A stretch of 32,161 bases of DNA. It comes from a virus. The position numbers were made by a program, and so were the translations under genes. The notes below the pieces were generated by a model. It saw nothing but the letters and a program-made list of their open reading frames with translations. It ran no database searches and had not been told where the DNA came from. Location of the stretch: positions 1-32,161 of the IMG/VR virus record IMGVR_UViG_3300003635_000016; one strand, 5' to 3'. Of the stretch, positions 7,745-13,489 are shown piece by piece (the first letter of the stretch is position 1; every line of letters starts with the position of its first letter).

Positions 7745-7842
7745 GAGGAGAGGTAGTAGAACATTTGAGGAGAGGTAGTAGAACATTTGAGGAGAGGTAG
7801 TAGAACATTTGAGGAGAGGTAGTAGAACATTTGAGGAGTGGG
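7745..7842. repeat. Tandem repeat, 22 bp x 4.4
   Basis: Four perfect 22-bp units start at 7745, 7767, 7789 and 7811, with a partial fifth at 7833; each contains GAGGAGAGGTAGTAGAAC. A degenerate unit precedes them (7722-7744), and a related string GAGGAAAGGTAGTAGGA occurs at 9219. There are no spacers, so this is not a CRISPR array. Confidence 0.95.
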
Positions 7843-8402
7843 AATCTTAACTGTAAAATAACCCGCACATAATAACAGTCCTCTCTTTCTCAGAGATGGG
7901 GTGGGGGTGCAGTCTGCAAAATGGGTGGCCACCCTCAACCAAGGTACCTCTCCTACTCCACAAAGTACCAAAACTCTTACTCAAAACCGTCGAAGCGCCG
8001 AGAAGCGTTTACAAAAGTTCTGTAGTTTGTCAAGGAATGCAGTCTCCTTGGCCAAGGTGTGTCCTGTTGATGGTGGTGCGCTACTTGGTTGACGCCACGA
8101 CACAACGCACATCGCTTGGAGAAGGAGCGTGCGAGCGTTGGAGGACGAGCGTTGCTTGGAGAAGGAGAGCGACAAGTCTTGGCAAAGAGTTGGACAGAGA
8201 GCGTGTCTTGTGCAAGTAAGTAATCACACGCGCCGCGCTGTCCTTCTGCTTAGAGCTTTGACAAAAGAGCGAGAGCGACAAAACTTGACAAAACCTAAGA
8301 GTCTTATCGAACCAACAAACGCGCTCTTGGCAGAGGATAGTATAAACTTTTTGACACGGCACTCGGAGAAGGAATCTGAAAGATTATGGCAGAATGTCAG
8401 AT

Positions 8403-8490
8403 GGCCCCATTTGAAAAAGGTCCGATGGGGCGCTGACAGGTCCCGGTAGGAATCTCGTGTGTCGGCTATGGCAACGTCCTATTTCAAATG
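8403..8490. repeat. Imperfect nested inverted repeats
   Basis: GCCCCAT (8404-8410) pairs with ATGGGGC (8425-8431), and CATTTGAAA (8408-8416) with TTTCAAATG (8482-8490). The two pairings are mutually exclusive, as in an alternative cruciform or RNA switch. A CCCGGTAGG string (as in the leaders of the rightward genes) lies in the loop. Confidence 0.6.
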
Positions 8491-8545
8491 CCAATGGGCT
8501 ACCATCAGCAGTGTGACGCCGACAATTATACAATGCCCCTATGGG

Positions 8546-8560
8546 TTTATAAAACTTTCG
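8546..8560 (-). promoter_or_regulatory. Promoter-like element in the non-coding region
   Basis: On the minus strand: CGAAAG followed by TTTTATAAA and then a CCATAGGGG box. It points leftward into sequence with no gene, so it may drive a non-coding RNA. Confidence 0.5.
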
Positions 8561-8570
8561 GTGCCAACAG

Positions 8571-8655
8571 TTTAGGTTGTTTAAGGTGTATAAGGTGATA
8601 TAAGGTGTATAAGGTGATATAAGGTGTATAAGGTGTTTAAGGTGATATAAGGGAA
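8571..8655. repeat. Iteron array, about 9.5-bp spacing
   Basis: TAAGG cores occur at 8582, 8591, 8601, 8610, 8620, 8629, 8638 and 8648 within alternating units TAAGGTGTA and TAAGGTGATA. Spacing alternates between 9 and 10 bp. The array ends at a plus-strand promoter. Short direct repeats of this kind are typical of replication-initiator or regulator binding arrays. Confidence 0.85.
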
Positions 8656-8668
8656 AGCTTTAAGTACC
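8651..8668 (+). promoter_or_regulatory. Plus-strand promoter after the iterons
   Basis: GAAAGCTTTAAGTACCTGT here is identical over 19 bases to the promoter of the gene at 12997. A 7-bp palindrome (TAGTAGT-AA-ACTACTA, 8671-8686) lies at the expected start of transcription. No ORF follows; a pyrimidine-rich stretch at 8745-8757 could end a short RNA. Confidence 0.6.
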
Positions 8669-8865
8669 TGTAGTAGTAAACTACTAATTACGAACGTTGG
8701 AACACAAGATAAGTTGGTAAAGGTGTGTTTCATCAAGTGGATATATTCTTTTCTTCAATACTTAACAAGTGTTGCTCTTTGATAAATGGGAACTGGCGGC
8801 CCTTGAATAATTTTCTTAATCACAGTGCCGCACAGCATCCACCACGGCACGTTATTGTTTTGAAA

Positions 8866-8880
8866 AGTGTATAATACACT
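8866..8880. repeat. Perfect 15-bp palindrome
   Basis: AGTGTATAATACACT has two 7-bp arms around one base and is operator-like. GTAGTGTCTA appears just after it (about 8891) and again near 9008. Confidence 0.7.
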
Positions 8881-9284
8881 ATCTAAAAAGGGTAGTGTCT
8901 ACAACAGACAACACTCATCTAAAAAGTGAATACCACCTTTACCAACACCATCAGTTGGCCCGGCGCACCCCACCCGGTGGGTAAAAATCGAGTCTATATA
9001 GAAAGAGTAGTGTCTAAATAGCCACACCGCCGCGTGTGATTACCTTCCCAGTTGACCAAGTGAAGCCAACCTTGGCAAATCCCACGCCGCGTGAAGCCGC
9101 ACACACCTTGGAGAAGCGTTGCCTGAACTTGGAGAAGAGTACAACAGCACGTTCCTGAAGTTAGAAATTGGCCAATAGAGGTGGTGACTGCGCGTGGATT
9201 GGGAGAATCACGTAGCTTGAGGAAAGGTAGTAGGAGCCTTCAGCAAGTTGTTTTGAAATTGGGAAAGGTTTATATATGAAAAAG

Positions 9285-9300
9285 TAGAAGGAAACTTCTA
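9285..9300. repeat. Hairpin with GAAA tetraloop
   Basis: TAGAAG-GAAA-CTTCTA: a perfect 6-bp stem closing a GNRA tetraloop, just downstream of an AT-rich TTTATATATG element (9269-9278) that could be a plus-strand TATA box. Confidence 0.6.
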
Positions 9301-9626
9301 AGACTGATAAACTCTATACTACTTTATATACAATCCACACTTCCTGAATGGTCTTCTCTCGTCAAAGTCTCACTACCTTGCAAAAGCCAGTTAAGCGCCA
9401 CAGAATACACCAATTGATGGATACGTCACCGACTTGGAGTACACTACCACCAACGGTTCTCCTATTCACCAACTGTTCATCAACTGCTGTAGCGCCCCAC
9501 CAGTCGTTCACCAAGGCAGTCAACCTTCACCAAATTGGACTCGTATTCACCAAGGGCAGTGTCAGATGTTTTATGTTTTTCTGTAGTATGTTTTCAAAAA
9601 GTATTTTTCAAAGGTTACTTCAACTT

Positions 9627-9708
9627 GGCTTCCTTCGGAAGCCGGGTAATCACACGCGGACGTGCCGTGGCGGACTGTGATTACTGCTGTTGGCTTCCGA
9701 AGGAAGCC
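9627..9708. repeat. Mirror-image hairpin/motif cassette
   Basis: Hairpin GGCTTCC-TTC-GGAAGCC (9627-9643), motif GTAATCACAC (9646-9655), a GC-rich centre, motif TGTGATTAC (9676-9684), then hairpin GGCTTCC-GAA-GGAAGCC (9692-9708). The right hairpin is the exact reverse complement of the left, and the motifs are inverted as well, making a large two-fold symmetric structure. Confidence 0.9.
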
Positions 9709-9753
9709 GAGTGTTGTCATCTTCGACAACTCGTTCAAAAAAGCTTCGTTCTT

Positions 9754-10121
9754 GTTCAAGGGTTCACTTGAACTTGTTCGAGGCCTTAGGTGCCGAGCCA
9801 GAGGCTATGTTGTCGTGGGCGTATTCCCATACAATGGTGAAGTCCGTTTGAACTTCACCAACTCCACACCGCCTCGCGCAAAGCGAGTGACGTTCCAAGC
9901 CAGTCATCCATCTTTCAGGAGGCGTCTTGGATTCCGAGTTTCTTCTCGGCTCACGGCTTACGTGGAGTCCACCGGACCTAAGAAGAAGCGTTTTTCAGTC
10001 TGCATCGTTGAGCGGCGTTCGTCGCTTCTCTAACCTTTGACAGTTCCTTCCGGGTTTTCTGAGACGTAAGTGAGTTTAGTCATCATCTCCGTCCATTACA
10101 GACGACGACTTCATTAAACTC
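9754..10121. other. Hairpin-dense segment (possible structured RNA)
   Basis: Successive inverted repeats: GTTCAAG/CTTGAAC (9754-9773), TGGTGAAGT/ACTTCACCA (9835-9860), CTCGC/GCGAG (9873-9887), CCGAG/CTCGG (9934-9949), AGCGGC/GTCGCT closing GTTC (10011-10026), GAGTTTA/TAAACTC (10072-10121). Their density without a credible ORF suggests a structured RNA or replication structure. A minus-strand promoter at 10181-10195 would transcribe through it. Confidence 0.5.
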
Positions 10122-10180
10122 GTTTTGTTTGAGGCGGACGTTGCCTTTCTACGCTCTGTTAGTACATTGGGGACGCTACC

Positions 10181-10195
10181 ACTTAAAGGTTTCGG
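10181..10195 (-). promoter_or_regulatory. Leftward promoter with operator array B
   Basis: On the minus strand CCTATAGGACCGAAA is followed by CCTTTAAGT: BRE plus TATA box abutted by an operator box. No gene lies within 2.6 kb in its direction, so the product is probably a non-coding RNA covering the hairpin cluster. Confidence 0.65.
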
Positions 10196-10196
10196 T

Positions 10197-10255
10197 CCTA
10201 TAGGTATCATATTAAATTCTATAACTCCCTATAGGTGCCTATTGGTGGCTATAGT
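10197..10255 (-). promoter_or_regulatory. Helically phased operator array B
   Basis: CTATAG-type boxes start at 10198, 10219, 10229, 10239 and 10249: 10-bp steps with one 21-bp (two-turn) step. Same boxes and same side of the promoter as array A. Confidence 0.75.
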
Positions 10256-10258
10256 TCA

Positions 10259-10579
10259 TCAACGAATTGCGTCTTCGTCAGGGACGTTGTAATCCTTCCC
10301 GTTGTAGTTCCACTCCTCAGAGTCATCAGTAGCTTCATCAACACGCTCGACATATTCCCGAGGTGAGTTACAGAACGCGACTGGAACGAACGTCACTTCA
10401 TCAAGGCAACTACGCTCTGTTGGAACTTCGTAGCATTGCTCAACAGAATCCGAAAATTCTTCGAAGTCTGAAGGCTGTGTCAAATATATGTCAAGTCCAG
10501 CGTCGGCAATCTCTTTTGGTTTGAAAGTCAGTGCTTCATTGCCATCAATTGTCGTCCGTGTGATTAATTCGTTTGTCAT
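10259..10579 (-). CDS. Hypothetical acidic protein, 106 aa
   Basis: Begins MTNELITRTTIDGNEAL and ends VPDEDAIR. Acidic, mixed alpha/beta, two Cys, no family recognised. Its start overlaps the stop of the next upstream gene (10576-10818; ATGA), making it the last gene of a four-gene leftward operon (11303 to 10259). The 'LITRTT' start is encoded by a variant of the GTAATCAC motif (10556-10563) and is echoed by 'VITRTT' at the start of the connector gene at 27299-27691. Probably an accessory or host-takeover protein, without direct evidence. Confidence 0.7.
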   Translation of the reverse strand: MTNELITRTTIDGNEALTFKPKEIADAGLDIYLTQPSDFEEFSDSVEQCYEVPTERSCLDEVTFVPVAFCNSPREYVERVDEATDDSEEWNYNGKDYNVPDEDAIR

Positions 10580-10818
10580 AGTTCATCATCCTCAGTCGGC
10601 GGTCCATAGAGGTCCACATCAACCAGCACATCTTCGTCCCACGGTGTGTACTCTGGTGGAACCACAAAGCAGTCAACTGGTGGTTCTCCAAGGGTGAATA
10701 TTTCACCTTCTTCGACGTTCTCACGAATTTCAAACTCGTGAATGTCAACGTTCTCAAATGTTACTTCCACTCCAATGAGTTCATCATCTTCGAAATGTGG
10801 AGTAATTACGTCTGTCAT
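10576..10818 (-). CDS. Hypothetical acidic protein, 80 aa
   Basis: Very acidic 80-aa protein (MTDVITPHFEDDELIGVEV..., ...GPPTEDDEL) that appears mostly beta. It lies 6 bp after an RHH gene and overlaps the next gene by ATGA. There is no strong SD, so it is probably translated by coupling. No family recognised; it could be a small partner of the RHH protein. Confidence 0.68.
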   Translation of the reverse strand: MTDVITPHFEDDELIGVEVTFENVDIHEFEIRENVEEGEIFTLGEPPVDCFVVPPEYTPWDEDVLVDVDLYGPPTEDDEL

Positions 10819-10824
10819 ATTGCT

Positions 10825-11148
10825 CTATTCGTCAGCGCCTTCGTCACCGATTTCCAGTTCCATCTCTTCAGATTCGCCATCGACGCGGACAGCTTCAATC
10901 TTGTCCTCGACGTTGGAACCAGCATCAGACTTCCTCACACCGGCTGTGTCGTCTTCTTCATCATCGGTACTCTCCGTAGTGTCGTCGGTACTCACAGTGA
11001 CACGCTCGGCGTCTCCGTCGTGTACGTCAAGGAGATACCGGATGCAGTCATTGTAACTCAGAGTGCCGTACTTGGAGATGGTGTCACCCTCCTTGAGTTC
11101 CTTGAGTTGCTCCTTGATTGATTCATCTACCTTGATAGTATCGCTCAT
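10825..11148 (-). CDS. RHH-like protein with acidic tail, 107 aa
   Basis: The first 45 residues (MSDTIKVDESIKEQLKELKEGDTISKYGTLSYNDCIRYLLD, in short segments) have the strand-helix-helix pattern of haloarchaeal antitoxin-like RHH proteins. The remaining 60 residues are a disordered Asp/Glu/Thr/Ser tail (STDDTTESTDDEEDD). Such proteins usually repress their own promoter or act as antitoxin-like partners. The start overlaps the preceding small gene (TAATG). Function inferred from fold pattern only. Confidence 0.68.
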   Translation of the reverse strand: MSDTIKVDESIKEQLKELKEGDTISKYGTLSYNDCIRYLLDVHDGDAERVTVSTDDTTESTDDEEDDTAGVRKSDAGSNVEDKIEAVRVDGESEEMELEIGDEGADE

Positions 11149-11303
11149 TATTCTTCACCTCCGTATCCAGCTTCTTCAATGAGCCGCGTAACAACTTCGT
11201 CGTGGCTCGCGTTGGTTGTTCCAAAGATTTCAGTTTTCAATTCGTCAATCCGCGTCTTCGTATCAGGCTTTAGATTGATGCCTTCGTAGCCGTCTTTTGG
11301 CAT
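11148..11303 (-). CDS. Small RHH-like protein, 51 aa
   Basis: A 51-aa ORF: MPKDGYEGINLKPDTKTRI... ending EEAGYGGEE. 'GINLKPDTKTRIDELKTEIFG' followed by 'SHDEVVTRLIEEA' fits a minimal ribbon-helix-helix unit. First gene of its operon, 37 bp after a TATA-like element (11341-11349). It could bind DNA with, or compete with, the RHH protein encoded next (one-base overlap). Confidence 0.7.
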   Translation of the reverse strand: MPKDGYEGINLKPDTKTRIDELKTEIFGTTNASHDEVVTRLIEEAGYGGEE

Positions 11304-11338
11304 AATTTATCTCTCCACAGTACAAAGTTGTACCTATA

Positions 11339-11352
11339 CCTACTTAAACCTT
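11339..11352 (-). promoter_or_regulatory. Promoter of the 11303-10259 operon
   Basis: Minus strand AAGGTTTAAGTAGG: a TATA box with the same TTTAAGTA core as other minus-strand promoters, about 40 bases before the first gene. Confidence 0.55.
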
Positions 11353-11394
11353 GGGGTAGGTGCAGATTAGCGGCAGCAGCAGGCGGTGCCGACT

Positions 11395-11424
11395 GTGATT
11401 ACCCGTCTCGTCGTGAGACGAGAC
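11395..11424. repeat. Motif copy beside a perfect hairpin
   Basis: TGTGATTAC (11394-11402; reverse complement GTAATCACA followed by GTCGGCACC) is followed by hairpin GTCTCGTC-GTGA-GACGAGAC (11405-11424). Motif plus hairpin recalls the cassette at 9627-9708. The extended sequence GTAATCACAGTCGGCACC is shared with 25421-25438. Confidence 0.85.
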
Positions 11425-11440
11425 AAGTAAAGAACGTATT

Positions 11441-11452
11441 AGAAAAAGAAAA
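11441..11452 (-). terminator. T-rich terminator after tRNA-Gln
   Basis: On the minus strand TTTTCTTTTTCT follows the tRNA-Gln 3' end directly, the usual archaeal termination signal for a stable-RNA transcript. Confidence 0.6.
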
Positions 11453-11528
11453 TAGTCTCGGGAGGAATCGAACCTCCGAACTCGGCGTCCAAAGCGCCGT
11501 GTCCCTCGCCAACGGGAACTCCGAGACT
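11453..11528 (-). tRNA. tRNA-Gln (UUG)
   Basis: A 76-nt canonical cloverleaf. The acceptor stem AGTCTCG/CGAGACT pairs perfectly and the discriminator is A. The anticodon arm is CGGCG-CTTTGGA-CGCCG with anticodon TTG, and the T arm is GGAGG-TTCGATT-CCTCC. CCA is not encoded. It reads CAA codons. It is the promoter-distal member of a leftward RNA cluster, 4 bp from the tRNA-Ala-like gene. Confidence 0.93.
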
Positions 11529-11532
11529 TCTA

Positions 11533-11607
11533 TGGACACGGGCGAGACTCGAACTCGCGGCAACCTTCTTGCAAAGAAGACGTTCTACCAAACTGAACTA
11601 CCGGCCC
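11533..11607 (-). tRNA. tRNA-Ala (UGC)-like, acceptor stem mismatched
   Basis: The D arm (GTTC/GAAC), anticodon arm (TCTTC-TTTGCAA-GAAGG, anticodon TGC) and T arm (GCGAG-TTCGAGT-CTCGC) are all well formed. The acceptor strands GGGCCGG and CCGTGTCC cannot pair fully: at least two mismatches remain in either register, and one register leaves C as discriminator. It may be a decaying tRNA, an edited tRNA, or a tRNA-like RNA with another role. Confidence 0.72.
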
Positions 11608-11619
11608 AAAACGAAAAGT

Positions 11620-11636
11620 GGCTCCAGCGAGGAGCC
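11620..11636. repeat. 6-bp hairpin between RNA genes
   Basis: GGCTCC-AGCGA-GGAGCC lies between the structured RNA and the tRNA-Ala-like gene and could be a processing signal. Confidence 0.5.
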
Positions 11637-11663
11637 TGAGTGAATTATGGAACCACGAAGCAC

Positions 11664-11735
11664 GTCCAATAATAACCAAGGCGAGGGAAGGGCGACGTAT
11701 CATAGAGTCGAAGTAACTCGCCTTGTCGCTTGGAC
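11664..11735 (-). ncRNA. Putative structured RNA upstream of the tRNAs
   Basis: Three coaxial stems: GTCCAA/TTGGAC (11664-11669 with 11730-11735), CAAGGCGAG/CTCGCCTTG (11677-11685 with 11717-11725) and CGAC/GTCG (11693-11696 with 11707-11710). Together they form one extended hairpin of about 72 nt. It lies directly downstream of a promoter (11757-11772) and upstream of the two tRNAs, so it is probably the first product of the same transcript. No known RNA family recognised. Confidence 0.55.
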
Positions 11736-11756
11736 ACTTGTTACTTATAGGTGTGG

Positions 11757-11772
11757 ATACTTAAATCTTCCC
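11757..11772 (-). promoter_or_regulatory. Promoter of the stable-RNA cluster
   Basis: Minus strand GGGGGAAGATTTAAGTAT: a purine-rich BRE and a TTTAAGTA TATA box. The start of transcription would fall near 11735, exactly at the outer stem of the structured RNA. Confidence 0.6.
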
Positions 11773-11778
11773 CCAACG

Positions 11779-12012
11779 TCAGTTACCCTTGAAAGACTGA
11801 TAGCTCTCTTTACCGAATGCCCATACGAGAACTGTGGCGACAGCAGTTGCGAAGAGGAAAAACCACGCCTGAGAGATGGCGGCCAGTGTGATTACTCCTA
11901 CTCCTGAACCGAGTAGAAGTATCACGAGAGTTAGCATAATCAACCCAGCAATACCTGAGTTGAGGTACTTCCATCGCACGTCGTCGTTTTCAGTTGTGTT
12001 ATCTTCAGTCAT
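11779..12012 (-). CDS. Small membrane protein, two TM helices
   Basis: A 77-aa protein: acidic N-terminus (MTEDNTTENDDVRWKY), then two hydrophobic helices (about residues 19-45 and 49-68) separated by 'ISQAW', and a short charged end 'GKESYQSFKGN'. Size and topology fit a small holin or a membrane-altering early protein, but nothing proves lysis. ATG 12012 is preceded by GGTGA. A motif copy (11888-11895) lies in its first TM coding region. Confidence 0.75.
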   Translation of the reverse strand: MTEDNTTENDDVRWKYLNSGIAGLIMLTLVILLLGSGVGVITLAAISQAWFFLFATAVATVLVWAFGKESYQSFKGN

Positions 12013-12088
12013 ATTAAATCACCGTTTACAGGGGTGTTTTCGATGCAGATACCCTACCCCGTGGGTTGAAAGATGACGAATGTGGTGC

Positions 12089-12220
12089 TTATTCTTCAAG
12101 CACTTCTTCAGCCATCAAGTAAAGTAGTGTTTCGTCGTCTAATTCACGAGAACCAAAGCACTGTTGCTTGATAATGTCAAGCTTGCGCTTGGTTTCGTTA
12201 CTCACTTGGATGTTCTGCAT
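12089..12220 (-). CDS. 43-aa RHH-like protein
   Basis: Short ORF beginning MQNIQVSNETKRKLDIIKQQ and ending LMAEEVLEE. The 'IQVSNETKRKLDIIK' strand-helix start and second helix 'DDETLLYLMAEEV' fit a minimal RHH protein. A strong SD (GGAGGTG) lies about 9 bases upstream. It overlaps the end of the upstream gene by 23 bp in another frame. Confidence 0.72.
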   Translation of the reverse strand: MQNIQVSNETKRKLDIIKQQCFGSRELDDETLLYLMAEEVLEE

Positions 12221-12821
12221 CTTTTTGCACCTCCGTCTCTGGAGCATCTACGCCGACGAGTGTACGAAAGATTGCGCTGTCCTCAGCGTCGAGTCTGAAG
12301 AGTCGCTTGACTCGTGTGGGAACCATATTCTTTGATTCGAAGTTGTCCTCAAGTTCGTCAAGTGCCTCAAGTTCAAATTCGAGGATTGGGTAGCCACAAT
12401 CTCCTTTCATCTCGTGTACGCGGATGCGGTAAATAATCTCTGCGATTGTCTGTGTAATCTCGAAGTCTCGTGGTACGTTGGAGATAATTGACTCGTTGTT
12501 GTACCAAATGTGCGCCCGCTTGAGGAATTTCTCAGTCGGAGTGAAGGAAACCATCCAGACTGGTTCTTCGTTCCACGAGTAGGCGTCCTCGTCGCTTAGA
12601 GAGTGTTCATCACTTTCGGAAAGTTCGATGTAATGTTCTCGGCCTACTGCGCTGTACTCTGTCTGCTCAAGCTTACGTTGTGTTCCAAGCTCGTCATACT
12701 GAGTGTAAATCCACTCAGCGTCTTGACGGTTGGTGAGATAAAACACTACTCGCTTCTTCGACAGTCGTGCGCTTGTTAACACAGCCGCGTCAACAAGACT
12801 ACGCTCTTCATCGGAAAACAT
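12198..12821 (-). CDS. Hypothetical protein, 207 aa
   Basis: An acidic alpha/beta protein (MFSDEERSLVDAAVLTSARL..., 'RVVFYLTNRQDAEWIYTQYDELG', 'EPVWMVSFTPTEKFLKRAHIW', 'FEITQTIAEIIYRIRVHEM'). No catalytic motif or family recognised. It is divergent from the rightward operon and has its own AGAACACTTAAGTA promoter about 46 bases upstream. An early or regulatory role is plausible from position only. Confidence 0.72.
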   Translation of the reverse strand: MFSDEERSLVDAAVLTSARLSKKRVVFYLTNRQDAEWIYTQYDELGTQRKLEQTEYSAVGREHYIELSESDEHSLSDEDAYSWNEEPVWMVSFTPTEKFLKRAHIWYNNESIISNVPRDFEITQTIAEIIYRIRVHEMKGDCGYPILEFELEALDELEDNFESKNMVPTRVKRLFRLDAEDSAIFRTLVGVDAPETEVQKDAEHPSE

Positions 12822-12866
12822 AGAAGCTCACTTCATTTGTCTGTATTTGTATGTTACTGCTTACCT

Positions 12867-12882
12867 TACTTAAGTGTTCTCC
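12867..12882 (-). promoter_or_regulatory. Promoter of the 207-aa gene
   Basis: Minus strand GGAGAACACTTAAGTAA, identical over 14 bases to the promoter at 4303-4318. Confidence 0.62.
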
Positions 12883-12905
12883 ACCAAGCAGTTCTTGTCA
12901 TATCT

Positions 12906-12932
12906 CTTATAGAAATCGAAAGCTTTAAGTAC
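12906..12932 (+). promoter_or_regulatory. Promoter of the first rightward operon
   Basis: A single TTATAG box is followed after four bases by CGAAAGCTTTAAGTACC (BRE and TATA). Downstream, GGGTAC...GTACATAGGGA is shared with the promoter at 13421. The 5' end of the transcript would carry a hairpin (12956-12980). Confidence 0.72.
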
Positions 12933-12955
12933 CTGTGGGTACAATAGTGTACATA

Positions 12956-12986
12956 GGGACGGAAGGTTAAATCTCCTCCCGGTAGG
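12956..12986 (+). promoter_or_regulatory. 5'-leader hairpin with CCCGGTAGG
   Basis: GGGA-c-GGA pairs with TCC-TCCC, followed by GGTAGG before the ATG. The leader at 13462-13484 forms the same shape with different bases (GGGAG/CTCCC). Neither leader has a normal SD, so the element may control translation. Confidence 0.5.
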
Positions 12987-12996
12987 TGACTCAAAT

Positions 12997-13287
12997 ATGG
13001 CGACTCTACAAATTGAATCTGAAGAAGTTATCGACAATAGAACAATCGCAGCGGCTCGTGCAGATGACGCTTGGACAGAGAGTATCGTTGCTTCGTCAAT
13101 GAGTGACGACTTCGACGTTAATGCGAGTGAAATCTCAATTTATGAGGACGAAGATGGGACTGTCGTGTACGAAGGCCCCAACGAAGAACTTCTGAACCAC
13201 GTTGCAATGTCTGTAGTCAATTGTGACAAGTTCTGGAAGTCAGATACACTCTCAGAGGGGGAAGTTTACAGGAGTGTTTCACGATGA
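12997..13287 (+). CDS. Hypothetical acidic protein, 96 aa
   Basis: MATLQIESEEVIDNRTIAAARADDAWTES... An acidic protein with an 'ISIYEDEDGTVVYEGPNEELLNHVAMSV' beta-hairpin and helix, resembling small uncharacterised haloarchaeal and viral proteins. First gene of the rightward module, behind a strong promoter and a structured leader. It overlaps the next gene by ATGA. Likely expressed early, judged by its regulatory array; function unknown. Confidence 0.75.
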   Translation: MATLQIESEEVIDNRTIAAARADDAWTESIVASSMSDDFDVNASEISIYEDEDGTVVYEGPNEELLNHVAMSVVNCDKFWKSDTLSEGEVYRSVSR

Positions 13288-13400
13288 AAGAATGTGACAA
13301 GTGTGATGGAGAAGTTTCCGATACGTTCTTTAGAGTTTTCTGTGACAATGACGGAACACTTAACGGATGTATGCACTGTACTCCACGCGGAAAGATATAG
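13284..13400 (+). CDS. 38-aa zinc-ribbon protein (DUF7563-like)
   Basis: Sequence starts MKECDKCDGEVSDTFFRVFC and ends MHCTPRGKI. Two CxxC knuckles (CDKC and CMHC) with 'RVFCDNDG' between match small haloarchaeal zinc-ribbon proteins of the 'CxxCG..V...F.RVF.D..G....C..C' type; I relate it to that family from memory. Translation is coupled to the upstream gene. Role unknown, probably nucleic-acid or protein binding. Confidence 0.75.
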   Translation: MKECDKCDGEVSDTFFRVFCDNDGTLNGCMHCTPRGKI

Positions 13401-13440
13401 TAGACTATAGGCTCCTATAGGACCGAAAGCTTTATAAGGG
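13396..13440 (+). promoter_or_regulatory. Operator array C and promoter
   Basis: TATAG boxes at 13396, 13406 and 13416 (10-bp phase) end in CCTATAGGACCGAAAGC, then TTTATAAGG: the last box touches the BRE. The string CCTATAGGACCGAAA is identical to that at the promoter at 10181-10195 on the other strand. Confidence 0.78.
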
Positions 13441-13461
13441 TGGGGTACGTAATAGTACATA

Positions 13462-13484
13462 GGGAGAAAGAAACTCCCGGTAGG
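13462..13484 (+). promoter_or_regulatory. 5'-leader hairpin, second copy
   Basis: GGGAG-aaagaaa-CTCCC followed by GGTAGGTAAATATG. Paired positions differ from the 12956 copy while pairing is kept. Confidence 0.5.
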
Positions 13485-13489
13485 TAAAT

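Larger units (their letters stand above)
7524..10258. other. 2.7-kb non-coding region (putative origin / control region)
   Basis: No frame here looks like the rest of the virus. The long frames encode basic or low-complexity sequence without ribosome sites, whereas real genes are acidic. The region contains operator arrays at both ends, a 22-bp tandem repeat (7745-7842), an imperfect cruciform (8403-8490), a ~9.5-bp iteron array (8571-8655), three promoter-like sites, palindromes (8671-8686, 8866-8880), a dense cluster of hairpins (9627-10121) and four of the 19 GTAATCAC motifs. A replication origin is the leading inference because the virus encodes no replication protein and needs host factors. 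Confidence 0.6.

Noticed and set aside
7745-7842. CRISPR array
   Set aside because: Units are contiguous 22-bp tandem repeats with no spacers and no cas genes.
9757-9900. A 47-codon minus-strand frame (MTGLERHSLCARR...) in the hairpin cluster
   Set aside because: Its sequence is built from the inverted repeats and has no SD; kept only as structured non-coding DNA.
7896-10033. Several open frames of 60-123 codons on both strands in the non-coding region (for example 7896-8219, 9348-9680, 9662-10033 plus, 7669-7971 minus)
   Set aside because: Basic or low-complexity products, no ribosome sites, repeats read through as protein, and heavy overlap; unlike the acidic genes elsewhere.
11453-11607. 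Integration (att) site at the tRNA genes
   Set aside because: No integrase gene and no duplicated tRNA fragment seen; the tRNAs look virus-borne.
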